Assembly: GCA_022497145.1 (NCBI GenBank)
Contig: MU385859.1
Location: forward strand, 372,001-436,000
DNA length: 64,000 nt
DNA from: Rostrohypoxylon terebratum
Lineage: Eukaryota; Ascomycota; Sordariomycetes; Xylariales; Hypoxylaceae
Reading direction: 5' to 3'
Below are positions 1 through 9,753 of this stretch, piece by piece. The notes under the pieces were generated by a model that made no database searches, had not been told where the DNA came from, and saw only the letters and a list, made by a program, of their open reading frames with translations. The translations under genes and the position numbers were made by a program. Position 1 is the first letter of the stretch; each line of letters starts with the position of its first letter.

Positions 1-1444
1 TCATGAGAGCAACCATTGCGTCTAAGCAATGACGATGGAACTCAGGAGTGTGGCTGGGCAGGTCTTGTGAGAGCGTAGGTATGCGGGAGATCGGGCGATG
101 GAAAAGGTAAGATCGCGCCGTCGATGTATATGCCACGTGCGAAGGTGGCAGTGAAGAGCCCGAGCGTATTGGATATTTCGCGGGCTTACTGTTATGAGAT
201 ACACCATTGCATTGGAGATGTCGATTGCTACATTTTTCCTGTTAGAACACACGATTGTCATTAATGTGTCATGCCACCACCCCAGGGTCTCACAGGTGGT
301 GGTTGAATGAAGTGATCAATAAGATGATGCACTCATTTACACCTAGACTTCCTTGCCAACGCACAATCAGATGTATCCTATATTCGGGGTTCTATTAAGA
401 TTAGAGAATGATATCTTATTTATTCGTAGACTGGCATGCGACGGGACGTCGGGACTGTCTAGGTACCTACATTTGAGGCGAATGTTGTTGGGGATCTCAC
501 TGACAAAGATGCGGTAAATTCGAGGAGTTCAAAATATCTCCAGTCTCCTCAGAAATTTGTTACATGGGTATCAATGAATAGGTAGATTAGAAATCTTTCG
601 GGATTTCATTGTGTGAAGAGGCGGAGATGAGACATCCCGCATTATACCATCAAAGATTCAGCTTTCATCAAATAGGTAGACAGGTAATTGTCTAGAATGA
701 TTCGAGGGAAGAAAGAGTAATATATAGAGTCAGATAGATAGGTAGAAGCGCAATCATCAGATATGTTGATAATATGAGTTCAAGTTCACTCTAGCATTCC
801 CATGTACATGTATGACTTCTGATGGCTGGTCTAGCAGATTGTGGACAACAGAAAGGCCAATCATTAACACCTTGAGTACTTTGGCATTCCCAAATTCACG
901 TTCCATGTTGGTTTATAAAAGTAAGAGGAGACTAAGATTGCTCATGATTTAAGATTGTGTGATCAAGACAATATCATAGCGCGATGTGGTCGCCTTGTAG
1001 GACATTGATATGAATTGAGAGCAGTTCATATATCTATGGCAGTACTTGAATTAGGGATTGGTATACCTGCAATTGCGTGGGTGCGGTTGAGAGAAATGTT
1101 GATGGATGAGTAGAATCGTTATACATAAGACCATAAGGTACTACGTGTAGGATAAAACGTCAATAGCAACTTAAAATGGATGATCAAACAAGCTCATAAT
1201 AAGTAGAATATCCCCAACAGGATGCCTCATAAGAGATGGCTTTGATCTCAAGCATGCCCTCATATAAGACGTAACAATCAGCGAACCACGGTGATTTGGA
1301 GATAGAATTTTTTTAAAAAAATGAATTGACTAAATAAGGTATCTTCATAACCCGCCCATTGCATGTTGAGACCCTCCACAAGAACGACCGCGATACGGGT
1401 CTAGCTAGTACGTCACTTTACGTTGTGACTGAGCTCGATGATGT
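1..1444. other. Intergenic, left edge
   Basis: AT-rich sequence with stops in all frames and no reading frame with recognisable protein content. The only sizeable open frame (22-261, minus) looks random in composition. I see no RNA gene or long repeat. The right part lies just past the 3' end of the LSB5-like gene and presumably holds its 3' UTR. Confidence 0.6.
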
Positions 1445-3052
1445 TTACCATCGAGGTTCACCGTTTTCTACTCTCGGCGTTATGACTGCATTCCTATCGG
1501 CGAAAGGGTCGTTTTCATCTTCTTCCTCCTCTGAGTCTGGTTCGGGAATTGTGTGTAAAGATATTGATGGTTTAGATGCAGCAGACGGTCGTGGAGGCGG
1601 CACAGGCCTGGGCGGTTGGCTTGGCTTCATGCTTAATTGTGCCATGTCTGAAACAGGGCTCGTAGGGGGTGACATTTGTTGTTGGTGTTTTTCAGTCGCC
1701 ACTAGAGTATGTCAGTATCAAAGTATAAAAATTCCATGTAACATCGATCTTACTCCTATAAAGGTGGGCTTGCTCTGCTAACTCATCCTCCGAATCACTG
1801 TCAGCGTCGATCGATCGATCTAACTGCTCATATGTCATAAGAGCGACAACAAGCTCGTCGTTGGCATGAAGTAGGCCACCAAGCCATGACTCGTCTTCAA
1901 CATGATGAATCTATCAAGGTTAGTAAATGCTCATAAATCACACGAGTTATACACATACATAGCGTAATATTCTTCTTCTCAGTTTCTTGCAAATCTCAAA
2001 TCGGTCGACGACTATGGGGTTTTCCGAGATACGTTCTTGTTCTCGATTTATGCTCTGAAGAGAGTTCATGAGATTTGTAGCGGCAATCGAAGACTCCGCA
2101 ACTGCAACTTTCATTGCATCCTTCTCGGCTTCGAGGTTGAAGGCCTTATGCTTCTTCTTGCTCTTGTCCTTCTTCTTTTTATCCTTGGAAGAAGTGGAGA
2201 AGAAACTAGAGCTAGATGGTGACTTGACATGACCGCCGCCAAACGACGGGGTAGTAGGGGTAGATTGCCGCGAGGACGATGCTACGGATTTCGGGCTTCG
2301 GCGTCCTTCAGCCTCTTCTTCAGAGTCACGGAAGGGATCCTCCGTTTCGCGGAGTACCTTAGACTGTGCTTGAGTGACGACTTGTTTGCGGCGTGGGAGT
2401 TCCTATTTTAGTTAGATCTCAGACTTCATCTTAGATTTCATCTGAAAGAGGCTCTCTTACTCTATAAAGCATGGCGATTCTTTCGAGACCTGGAGTATCC
2501 TTGTATTCTGAAGCCCAGCTTCTGAACAACTCAGAACATTTCTTCTTGACGTCAGGATCTGATAGATCTGAAGTGCCGCATACTCGTAAGCGCTCAAGAA
2601 GTGGCTCATCGATGAAGGTTCGCTGGAAACGCGGGCCAGCGTTCTGGATTAAGCCGTCAAGAAGTACAAGTGACCGTATCTGCCTATGAACACTGCCATA
2701 CTTTAGCTTCTTTCTGAGGGCGCGAGCAGCCTCTGCAGGACCAGAACCCTGTAATTTGATGACCTCGACTAAGTCGGGAATGCCACTGAGGTCATCCTCC
2801 TCATACTGCTCGCTGGTGAGACGCTCAACTGTCACCGTGACAGCTGAATACGGTTTCTTCTATTTGAGATGTCAGTATAGTTCATATATGAATGTGAGAT
2901 CACCGCCTTAGATTTGATATGGCGGTTAACATGGGATACATAGTAGGTAGTCAATACCGATAAATTTGGCGATTCAACACAGGTAGAGATGTGAGGCTGT
3001 TGGGATCGGAACAAATTCCGTGCATGTGCATAAGACTCACCTGCGAGAACAT
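1445..3052 (-). CDS. LSB5: LSB5-like VHS/GAT adaptor protein
   Basis: Five exons joined by phase: 3052-3041, 2859-2461, 2402-1959, 1910-1754 and 1701-1445, giving 422 aa. The first exon encodes only MFSQ before a GTGAGT donor. Residues about 10-150 form a VHS/ENTH-type superhelical domain (region LRKKLKYGSVHRQIRSL, then LLDGLIQNAG). A Ser/Lys-rich linker follows, with a run of lysines near residues 211-223. A GAT-type helical domain covers about 227-325 (IAATNLMNSLQSIN ... LLHANDELVVALMTYEQL). The C-terminal tail is Pro-rich and acidic. Yeast Lsb5 binds Las17 and ubiquitin and acts between actin and endocytosis; that role is inferred from family architecture. The gene runs towards the left edge, and the next gene (4087) is divergent. 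Confidence 0.88.
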
Positions 3053-4086
3053 GTTTGCGGGTGGCACCTCAAGCGCTGTTTTGAGATGACGCTATGGCGT
3101 TCTGACGTCAGGGAAGTAAGTACCTAGTAAGTAAATTCGAAAATATCGGAGGCCTGGAAGAACTGCAGGTGGTTAAATGGACTTGTAGACGTTGGCGACG
3201 ATATTTGATATTCTCATAGCCTTATGGTGGACAAATGAATATGGAGGAGGCGTAGACGTTAGTCCGGACAAGGCTTCTCGGAATAGATCACGGCTGAATC
3301 ATCTGCTTGTGATCCTACACGTAAGTGTGCCTGTTTTGTCCAGTTTTGTCTGTTTTGTCTGTTTTTGTAGGGCCTAGGGCTGAGACGATTTCCTGAACAG
3401 GGAATCTCAGGGAATTTCTGGAGCTGTTTGGCTGTTTGTAGTATGCAATGACTAGAGTCTAGCGTGCTGTTTTTTTGACCCTGGAAAAAGATGTTTCTAT
3501 TATCTTCTTTTCAGAAAGTAGAATTTCGATCGGCAGATGACTCGGTCGAGATGGATTCAATAGCCAGTAAAATACTATGTATTAAGAAAGCTTTTGTGAG
3601 ATTCCGAGGTCACGCTGACGACGTCAATTTCAGCAATTTCAGATGTTAAAGGTAAGGAAACTCTCCATAGCCGATTGTCAAACTGGGGGCGGGGTGAGAT
3701 AATTAATCGTGTTACAGTGGCGGCGTCCTCTCCCTTAGGTGAATTTACCCCAACTGGCGGTTTTTTCCTGTTTTTTTTGATAATTCTTTATCGAATTATC
3801 GACCTAACGAGATTTCCTCCTTTGAGAAAGGTGCCTCCGGGATTTGGAATTCTCAGCTATAATAGTAGCTACCGCGATCGTAGGAGCTGTGGGAGCAGCT
3901 TCCTTATTCGAACGTCTATAAATACCTTGATCACCCAATCTTACGTAGCTTGAAGCTTATTTTAGCTACTATTAGGTATTCCTTGAATTCCTTAAACTAT
4001 AATCAGGTACAATTAGACCCGCAAGCAAATAATTTCCTCCATCCACTTTTCACTTTCTTTCATGGAATATCTTCATTTGAATGTAA
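3053..4086. other. Divergent intergenic region
   Basis: Shared upstream region of the LSB5-like gene and the 555-aa gene. It contains an imperfect tandem repeat of about 10 bp (unit like TGTTTTGTCC) at 3331-3368 and a T-run at 3770-3778. I see no coding or RNA gene. Confidence 0.6.
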
Positions 4087-5754
4087 ATGTTTCACGCTAA
4101 GACTTCTCGAAACGGAAACCTAATTCTGCTCTTCATGATGCAAGGCTATAGTCAACCAGATAGCCGATCCTGTTCGCTCCCGAGAAACTCACCACAGGAA
4201 ACAGTAGATACCACTGGCGAAGAACCAGCTGTTACTTCGCAAGGAGAGCTTTTCCCAGATTCCTTTTACCGCGACGACAAAATTGACTTCGTTGCCATGA
4301 TACGCCCTAGCAATGCCTTCACGCCGATCAATGGCCAACAATCTTCACTTTCCCAGCCAGCTGCTAACTCTCCGACGACTGATGAACAAATGCAAAACCG
4401 CTCCTCAGGAAGTTCGACTTCAAAGTGTCAAGCCCAAAGTTCTAAACGTAATGCAGTGTCGTACGAAGTGTCGCACGAAGAGAGTCGCGATACGAAGCGT
4501 CCTAAACACTCGGTACCCCTGCTTGCCACGCCATCTTCCAGCCCTTTCCAGACTCTCAGAGTCACGAAAGCTAGAAGTGCAAGCAATAATTTCGCATTCC
4601 ATAAGCTAGAGGCAGAGACAGTCAACGACCGTGTCAGTTCTCATGGTCAAGCTACCGATTCTCGATTTCGGCAAGGATGGAATGTGGCGGGGCCACTAAC
4701 GCCGCATCCCACTCGAGAACATCAAGAATCTGGGGACCAGCTCAATCATAATTCTGTAGCCGAATCAGCAATTAAGACAGACGTAATATGTGCTCCTATT
4801 TTGACTGTAAGTAGTTCAAATGCCGTCGACAGTACTGATATCAAAGATGAATACCCCTTGGATGACGATTTGATGGAAGAAGATATGACTTGTCTCCTAG
4901 ACACAGTGGTGGAAAATGTCCGAGAGACACATATACCTCCTTCTAGTGTCACACAAGCATGGGATCATGATTCCAGATCGGCGGTTGAGTATGACCCGAC
5001 TTTGCAGTACTCATCACCTTTTTCCTCATTGGAAAAGGCGAAAGACTCGCAGTCGGCTAGCATGATAAGGGAAATTCACGAGGCTGATGAGAATCTTCTT
5101 GATGATGATGTTGACTGGAATGCCGTGTATGCCATCACGAGCACGATCCCGAAAATTTCATCGGCTGCCGGTCCTGAAGATGCGCTCCACTCACGGCCAT
5201 TAGGTCAGAATACTAATATAGAGAAACCTATTGAGCATAATCATGGGGGTCAGAAAGCGACGCCTTTGAGACCGTTTGTTCGACCTTCTTTTCCCGAAAA
5301 GATTCGCGATCGTCCTACAGTCCCTGGATTATCATCGGACACTGTGTTACGGACTTGTTTTCGAATAGGAGAAATGGTCAATCAAGCAGCGCATTGCCTA
5401 TGCCATCGGCAGGATGCCGTCTTTGAGCTGTTCGCGAGAGTCAATTATTCGAATCGGGAGAATCTTCAGCGAAGACAGCACTTTCAATTCATGGATCTTT
5501 TCAAGGACCAACGGCCGTACCCTGCGGGCGTCCTAACGAACTGGAGAATTGGTAGCCAACTAGATCGCCAAAGCTCGGCGTTTTTAAGTGCAAGCGCTGA
5601 GCCAAGGATTTGCCGCTGCATATGTAAGCCGATAAGAGACCCAAAGGCTGCAATCGGTCTGATTCTTGCTATTCTCGCCATCAGAGAAACCGACTGGGCG
5701 CAGGTCGAATGGGCCAAACATATGGTCTGTGGGGGTCCGAACGCCGCAACCTAG
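4087..5754 (+). CDS. Hypothetical protein, 555 aa, not recognised
   Basis: A single uninterrupted frame of 555 codons, too long to be chance in this AT-leaning DNA. I do not recognise the family. The first about 420 residues look disordered and polar (Ser/Gln/Asp-rich), with acidic patches such as DEYPLDDDLMEEDM and LLDDDVDWNAVYAI. The last about 140 residues look folded: a hydrophobic start (VLRTCFRIGEMVNQAAHCLCH), charged middle segments, and a Cys cluster (RICRCICKPI) before a Trp-containing end. This shape, disordered N-terminus with a compact C-terminal domain, resembles fungal nuclear or DNA-associated proteins, but no function can be assigned. An ATG about 50 nt inside (MMQGYS) is an alternative start. 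No intron is needed. Confidence 0.72.
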   Translation: MFHAKTSRNGNLILLFMMQGYSQPDSRSCSLPRNSPQETVDTTGEEPAVTSQGELFPDSFYRDDKIDFVAMIRPSNAFTPINGQQSSLSQPAANSPTTDEQMQNRSSGSSTSKCQAQSSKRNAVSYEVSHEESRDTKRPKHSVPLLATPSSSPFQTLRVTKARSASNNFAFHKLEAETVNDRVSSHGQATDSRFRQGWNVAGPLTPHPTREHQESGDQLNHNSVAESAIKTDVICAPILTVSSSNAVDSTDIKDEYPLDDDLMEEDMTCLLDTVVENVRETHIPPSSVTQAWDHDSRSAVEYDPTLQYSSPFSSLEKAKDSQSASMIREIHEADENLLDDDVDWNAVYAITSTIPKISSAAGPEDALHSRPLGQNTNIEKPIEHNHGGQKATPLRPFVRPSFPEKIRDRPTVPGLSSDTVLRTCFRIGEMVNQAAHCLCHRQDAVFELFARVNYSNRENLQRRQHFQFMDLFKDQRPYPAGVLTNWRIGSQLDRQSSAFLSASAEPRICRCICKPIRDPKAAIGLILAILAIRETDWAQVEWAKHMVCGGPNAAT

Positions 5755-7315
5755 GACTTTTTCAGCCCCTACGAGACTGAAGGGAATACGCCAGAAGGTG
5801 GGCTGATGGATGGATGATTCATTATATACGGGCTAATATCTCAGTGCTGCGTTGACCGGTTTGCTTTCGGGAGAGAAGTGGGGTGAGCTTTACAGATGGA
5901 TGTCGTACAGCGCCACCAATTAAGTAATTGGTGTACCTAATATGAAGAAGTCATCTAGTAGATAGCACTTCTGATATGGATGTACATAATACGGATAGAT
6001 CGATTGCTGACAGAGCTCAAACAAGAGAAGCCGGATACTTGTTGTTGATCCCTCGCAATATATGCCTCGATGTGATATCGCAGAAGAGATAAAGTTAATT
6101 TTAGTTGGCGCCTTGATCACGTCTAACCACATACTTAGAAGTTAGTACTATGTAGTACGTACCACTAGATTAAGAAGCGTGCTTCTTGCAAGGGGGTAAG
6201 GGTATTTTCAGAAGTTTCAGGGTTACACAAATCATCATATTTTTTTTAAAAAAAAACTCCAGGACCGGCGGGGTACGTAGACGGTAGCCTGAGCCTGTAC
6301 ATGTAGGTATGTATAGGTTGGGAGGTACTTCGTACATATGTAGTAGTAAATAACACTGGGCAATCCATGACACAGACCGTATGGTGGCGCTTCGGGTCGG
6401 GATTCGATGATAGGGGGAACTAACAGTGCTAGTTGGGTATTAGGAAGTCTGTAGTTGTTTCGAATCTTGGTGATGTCCTAGGGGACTTAAGTTGAATGAA
6501 ACGGTTATGAAGATTAAGCGATCATTTGATGACTCTGATAACAGGGTGGAACTTGGAAACAACTCATCTACGATGTAATAGTAGTAGTACATATGTCATA
6601 GGTACGCGAGGCACCTGCTGGATGTTTGTGAAAAGTGAATGCACATTGCACATTGCAGGTGGTACGCGCTAGCTGGAGATGTGTTAGGTGTGCCAGTGCG
6701 GTATGGAATCTAGTAGTAGTAGTAGTAGGTATGGATGTATTATGCAATGTACCTAGCCATTTATGCCCTAGTCTCCCGTCCCCACCACTGCCCCTTACGT
6801 AGAAAACCTTCTTGTATCACGTGTCTGCCACCACATCTCCACAGGCCTCTACCTAAAATCGCGAGCTCCATTTGGGCTCGGAAGTTCAACCGACACCTCA
6901 ACCTTTTTTTTTATATGAAAAATCGTGGAAACATTTGCCAATTTCTTAATCTCAACCATCTCGCAATCGCGATCGGGGGTGCGTTTGTGTTGTGACAAAA
7001 CTCCATGTGAAGATAAAAGGAAAGCCTTTTTTTTTCTCGCTCGTCCTAGTCATCTAAAATTGAGCGTAAGATCTCGGCATTTTTTCCGACGTCCCAGGGT
7101 CCCTGTCGCTCATCTCTGACTTGTCAATCACGGGCAGTCGCCTTAACGCTGTAGTCTCAACTATCATCATCAAAATCACTCGCGGCATCGTGAATTGACT
7201 TAGCGCTAATTAAATATCACCCATCCCGAACCGGACGGGTGCCCTTTTTTTCTTTACACTTACTTCATACATATACACCCGACGCCGTGTTGGATTGGCG
7301 CTACAACCAGGTCGC
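5755..7315. other. Intergenic region with TAG microsatellite
   Basis: No supported gene. It contains (TAG)6 at 6711-6728 and several related TAGTAG/GTAC-rich stretches. The part nearest 7316 has T-rich runs (6905-6912, 7028-7035, 7243-7250) typical of fungal promoter tracts. Open frames here lack recognisable content. Confidence 0.6.
6711..6728. repeat. (TAG)6 microsatellite
   Basis: Six perfect TAG units read directly from the sequence, in the intergenic region upstream of the CCCH gene. Confidence 0.9.
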
Positions 7316-9103
7316 ATGGGATCCTCAATGATGTTAACCGGGACAGATCCCTCTGCTATTACAGCAGAAGCAACAAATCGACTTACTCATTATTATCAAG
7401 TTGATACGGAGAGACAAACTTTCATCCACGTATGTTTCCTGCTGGAGTTACTCATCGTTTAATGGTTGATATCATACCCTCGCATAGCCCTCCAGCGGTT
7501 TCTCCGTTTGCTAACATCATCATATCAGAGTATCCTCGAGAGGATCGAGTCCGATGCTAAGAAGATTAATGAACTTGAATTAGACTTGGAAGATCAAAAG
7601 ACTTCTCGGGCTAATTACCAATCAAAGGCTATTAATCTTGAGAATGAAGTGCGCAGATATGTGCAACAGCTTGTCCGTCGCCTCGCCTCGCCTCATGTTT
7701 GAGGTGTGCCTTGTTGCTAACACTTTTAATAGGATAAGGATTCATTCGTGGTTGTACTTATTGACGGCGATGGGGCTAAGTTTGCGGATGAATATCTGCG
7801 CGATCCCATTTCAGGGGCCGAGAGAGCCGCAATTAGATTGAAGCAAGCCGTCCGTGAGAGTCTTAGAGACACGGGGGCCGATCTGGAGGACATCCCTATT
7901 CTTGTTCGAGTATATGCCAATCTTAATGACTTGTCTAAGTCGTTACGCCTATCCCGAATTATTGAGTTTGATGAAGACATGCGCCTGTTTGCGGAGCGTT
8001 TCACCAACAGTCGCGCGGAGTTTGACTTCGTTAATGTCGGCAAGGGCAAAGAGAATGCGGACTCTAAGATTAGACGTGCGTTTTCAACATCGTTATTTCC
8101 ACCATCCCGTCTCCAAGGCTGCTGACATCATTCCTTAGGTATGCTTAGCCACTACTACAGAAACTGGCAGTGCAAGAAAATATTTCTAGCTGGGTGTTGT
8201 CACGATAATGGTTATCTACACGATCTTCGTGACTATACAGGATCCATTGACAATAAGGTTGTGCTTCTAGAGACCACCCCGGCCGAGCCAGGATTTAGGT
8301 CGCTCGGCTTTCCTATCTTACGTTTCGATGATGTTTTTAGGTCAGAGCCTTTGGGGAACGAGACCAAGCATGTTCTCTCGAATATACCTACTAGGCCTCG
8401 TTCACCTATACAACCTTCTCCGGGCCCGATTGCTCGGCCTACCCAGCCTATGCCGAAGCAGACCATGGTCATTTCGCCTACGCAGGAGCAAAGGCAATCT
8501 CCCGTACCTACTTCTACCCCCGTATCTATTGGTACGTCGTCGCCGGTACTGCCTTCCTCTACGCCTGAGCAGCAGCAACCTCCTCAGCCACCTCGTACGT
8601 CGAGTGTGATTAGCTCCGGGAACGGCGGCACCTCGATCAGCTACGCAACGGCGGGCGGTAATGACCTTCAAAATGTCACAGTTAAAGCACCCAAACCAAA
8701 GAAACAGCCAAGAGTTATATTTTATAATGTAGATAACTATCGGATTGATCCGGCTACGCAGCATCCCCCTCGGACTCCCGCGCAGTCGTCTTACCAGGCC
8801 AAGTTCCAAGCCATCAAGCCATCCGTTTTCTGCAACGACCATTACCTCAAGGGTCGGTGCAAGTGGGGCGTCGGTTGCGACAAGACCCACGATGCTGAGT
8901 TAACCGGACCGGAACTTGCCATTCACCGCTACAAAGCTCGAACTAGCCTATGCCCAGCCGGTCCATATTGCGTCGACTACGACTGCTATTTATCCCATCA
9001 CTGTCCTCGTTCGCCTTGTACTCGTGGAGATATGTGCCCGTTCTACGATACTGAAAAGTGGGGGGATTTGCATCTTACCAAGGAGCAGCTTCAGCCCGCG
9101 TAA
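7316..9103 (+). CDS. CCCH zinc-finger protein with NYN-like N-terminal domain
   Basis: Four exons: 7316-7429, 7529-7672, 7733-8075 and 8139-9103, giving 521 aa. Residues about 40-85 form a coiled coil. Residues about 90-260 (VVVLIDGDG ... FVNVGKGKENAD ... KIFLAGCCHDNGY) match the N-terminal domain found in fungal CCCH proteins and resemble PIN/NYN folds, with acidic residues D97/D99 in the first strand. A Pro/Ser/Gln-rich linker follows. The C-terminus holds CCCH fingers: C432-x8-C441-x5-C447-x3-H451, then C472-x5-C478-x4-C483-x3-H487, then a partial third Cys cluster. RNA binding or RNA turnover is inferred from this domain pair. The second intron has a weak donor (GTCCGT at 7673); GTGCAA at 7661 is an equally in-frame alternative that would drop four residues. 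Confidence 0.83.
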
Positions 9104-9753
9104 GTGATACCCCTGGGGGGTACCCTTGAACCCCCGACAGATCCATATGCCGGTAGTTCTTAGGTCGGATTTTATGCTGACGTCTTCATTCATAGTACTC
9201 GATGGACGGAGGGCGTCGACCTTCCCGAGCACATCTAACCTAAGCAGCTCCGGCGACGGAAACACCAAAAAAACGACATCTTAACCGGTTTTCGTTTTTA
9301 CTAATCTTAAATTACAAAAAATTAAAAACAAATACGAACAGACACCGGGCGGCAATCTGTTCTGGCAAATAAGGCGGAGGGGCCGGCATATTGGCTTGAG
9401 ATATATATAAATTTATAGGGGGAATCTGTTCTCCCTTACCTATCACTCTTTTTTTTTCTTCGCGCCCCCTGAAATACAAAAACAACACTAGAACTGGGGG
9501 GCAGATATTCGTTGACGTGGGGGAGTTTTTAACGAAGAACTACGACTTGACCTTGTGGTCGCTTCTCTTTTATCGGCTGGCTGGTACGGGTTACCTAGCT
9601 ACGCCGCTTCTTACAAATTGGCAAACTTTAGAAATACGTATCAAGACACTCCTTTACATTTTACCTAACTAGCGCTTCGCCCCAGACGTGACATATGCTA
9701 AGGGTATCTCGTATATTGGAACATTTCAAAACTATCCAGTATGTACTCCGGTT
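9104..9753. other. Convergent intergenic region
   Basis: Lies between the 3' ends of the CCCH gene and the TOK1 gene. It holds T-rich and A-rich tracts (for example 9448-9456), probably 3' UTRs. I see no other feature. Confidence 0.6.
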
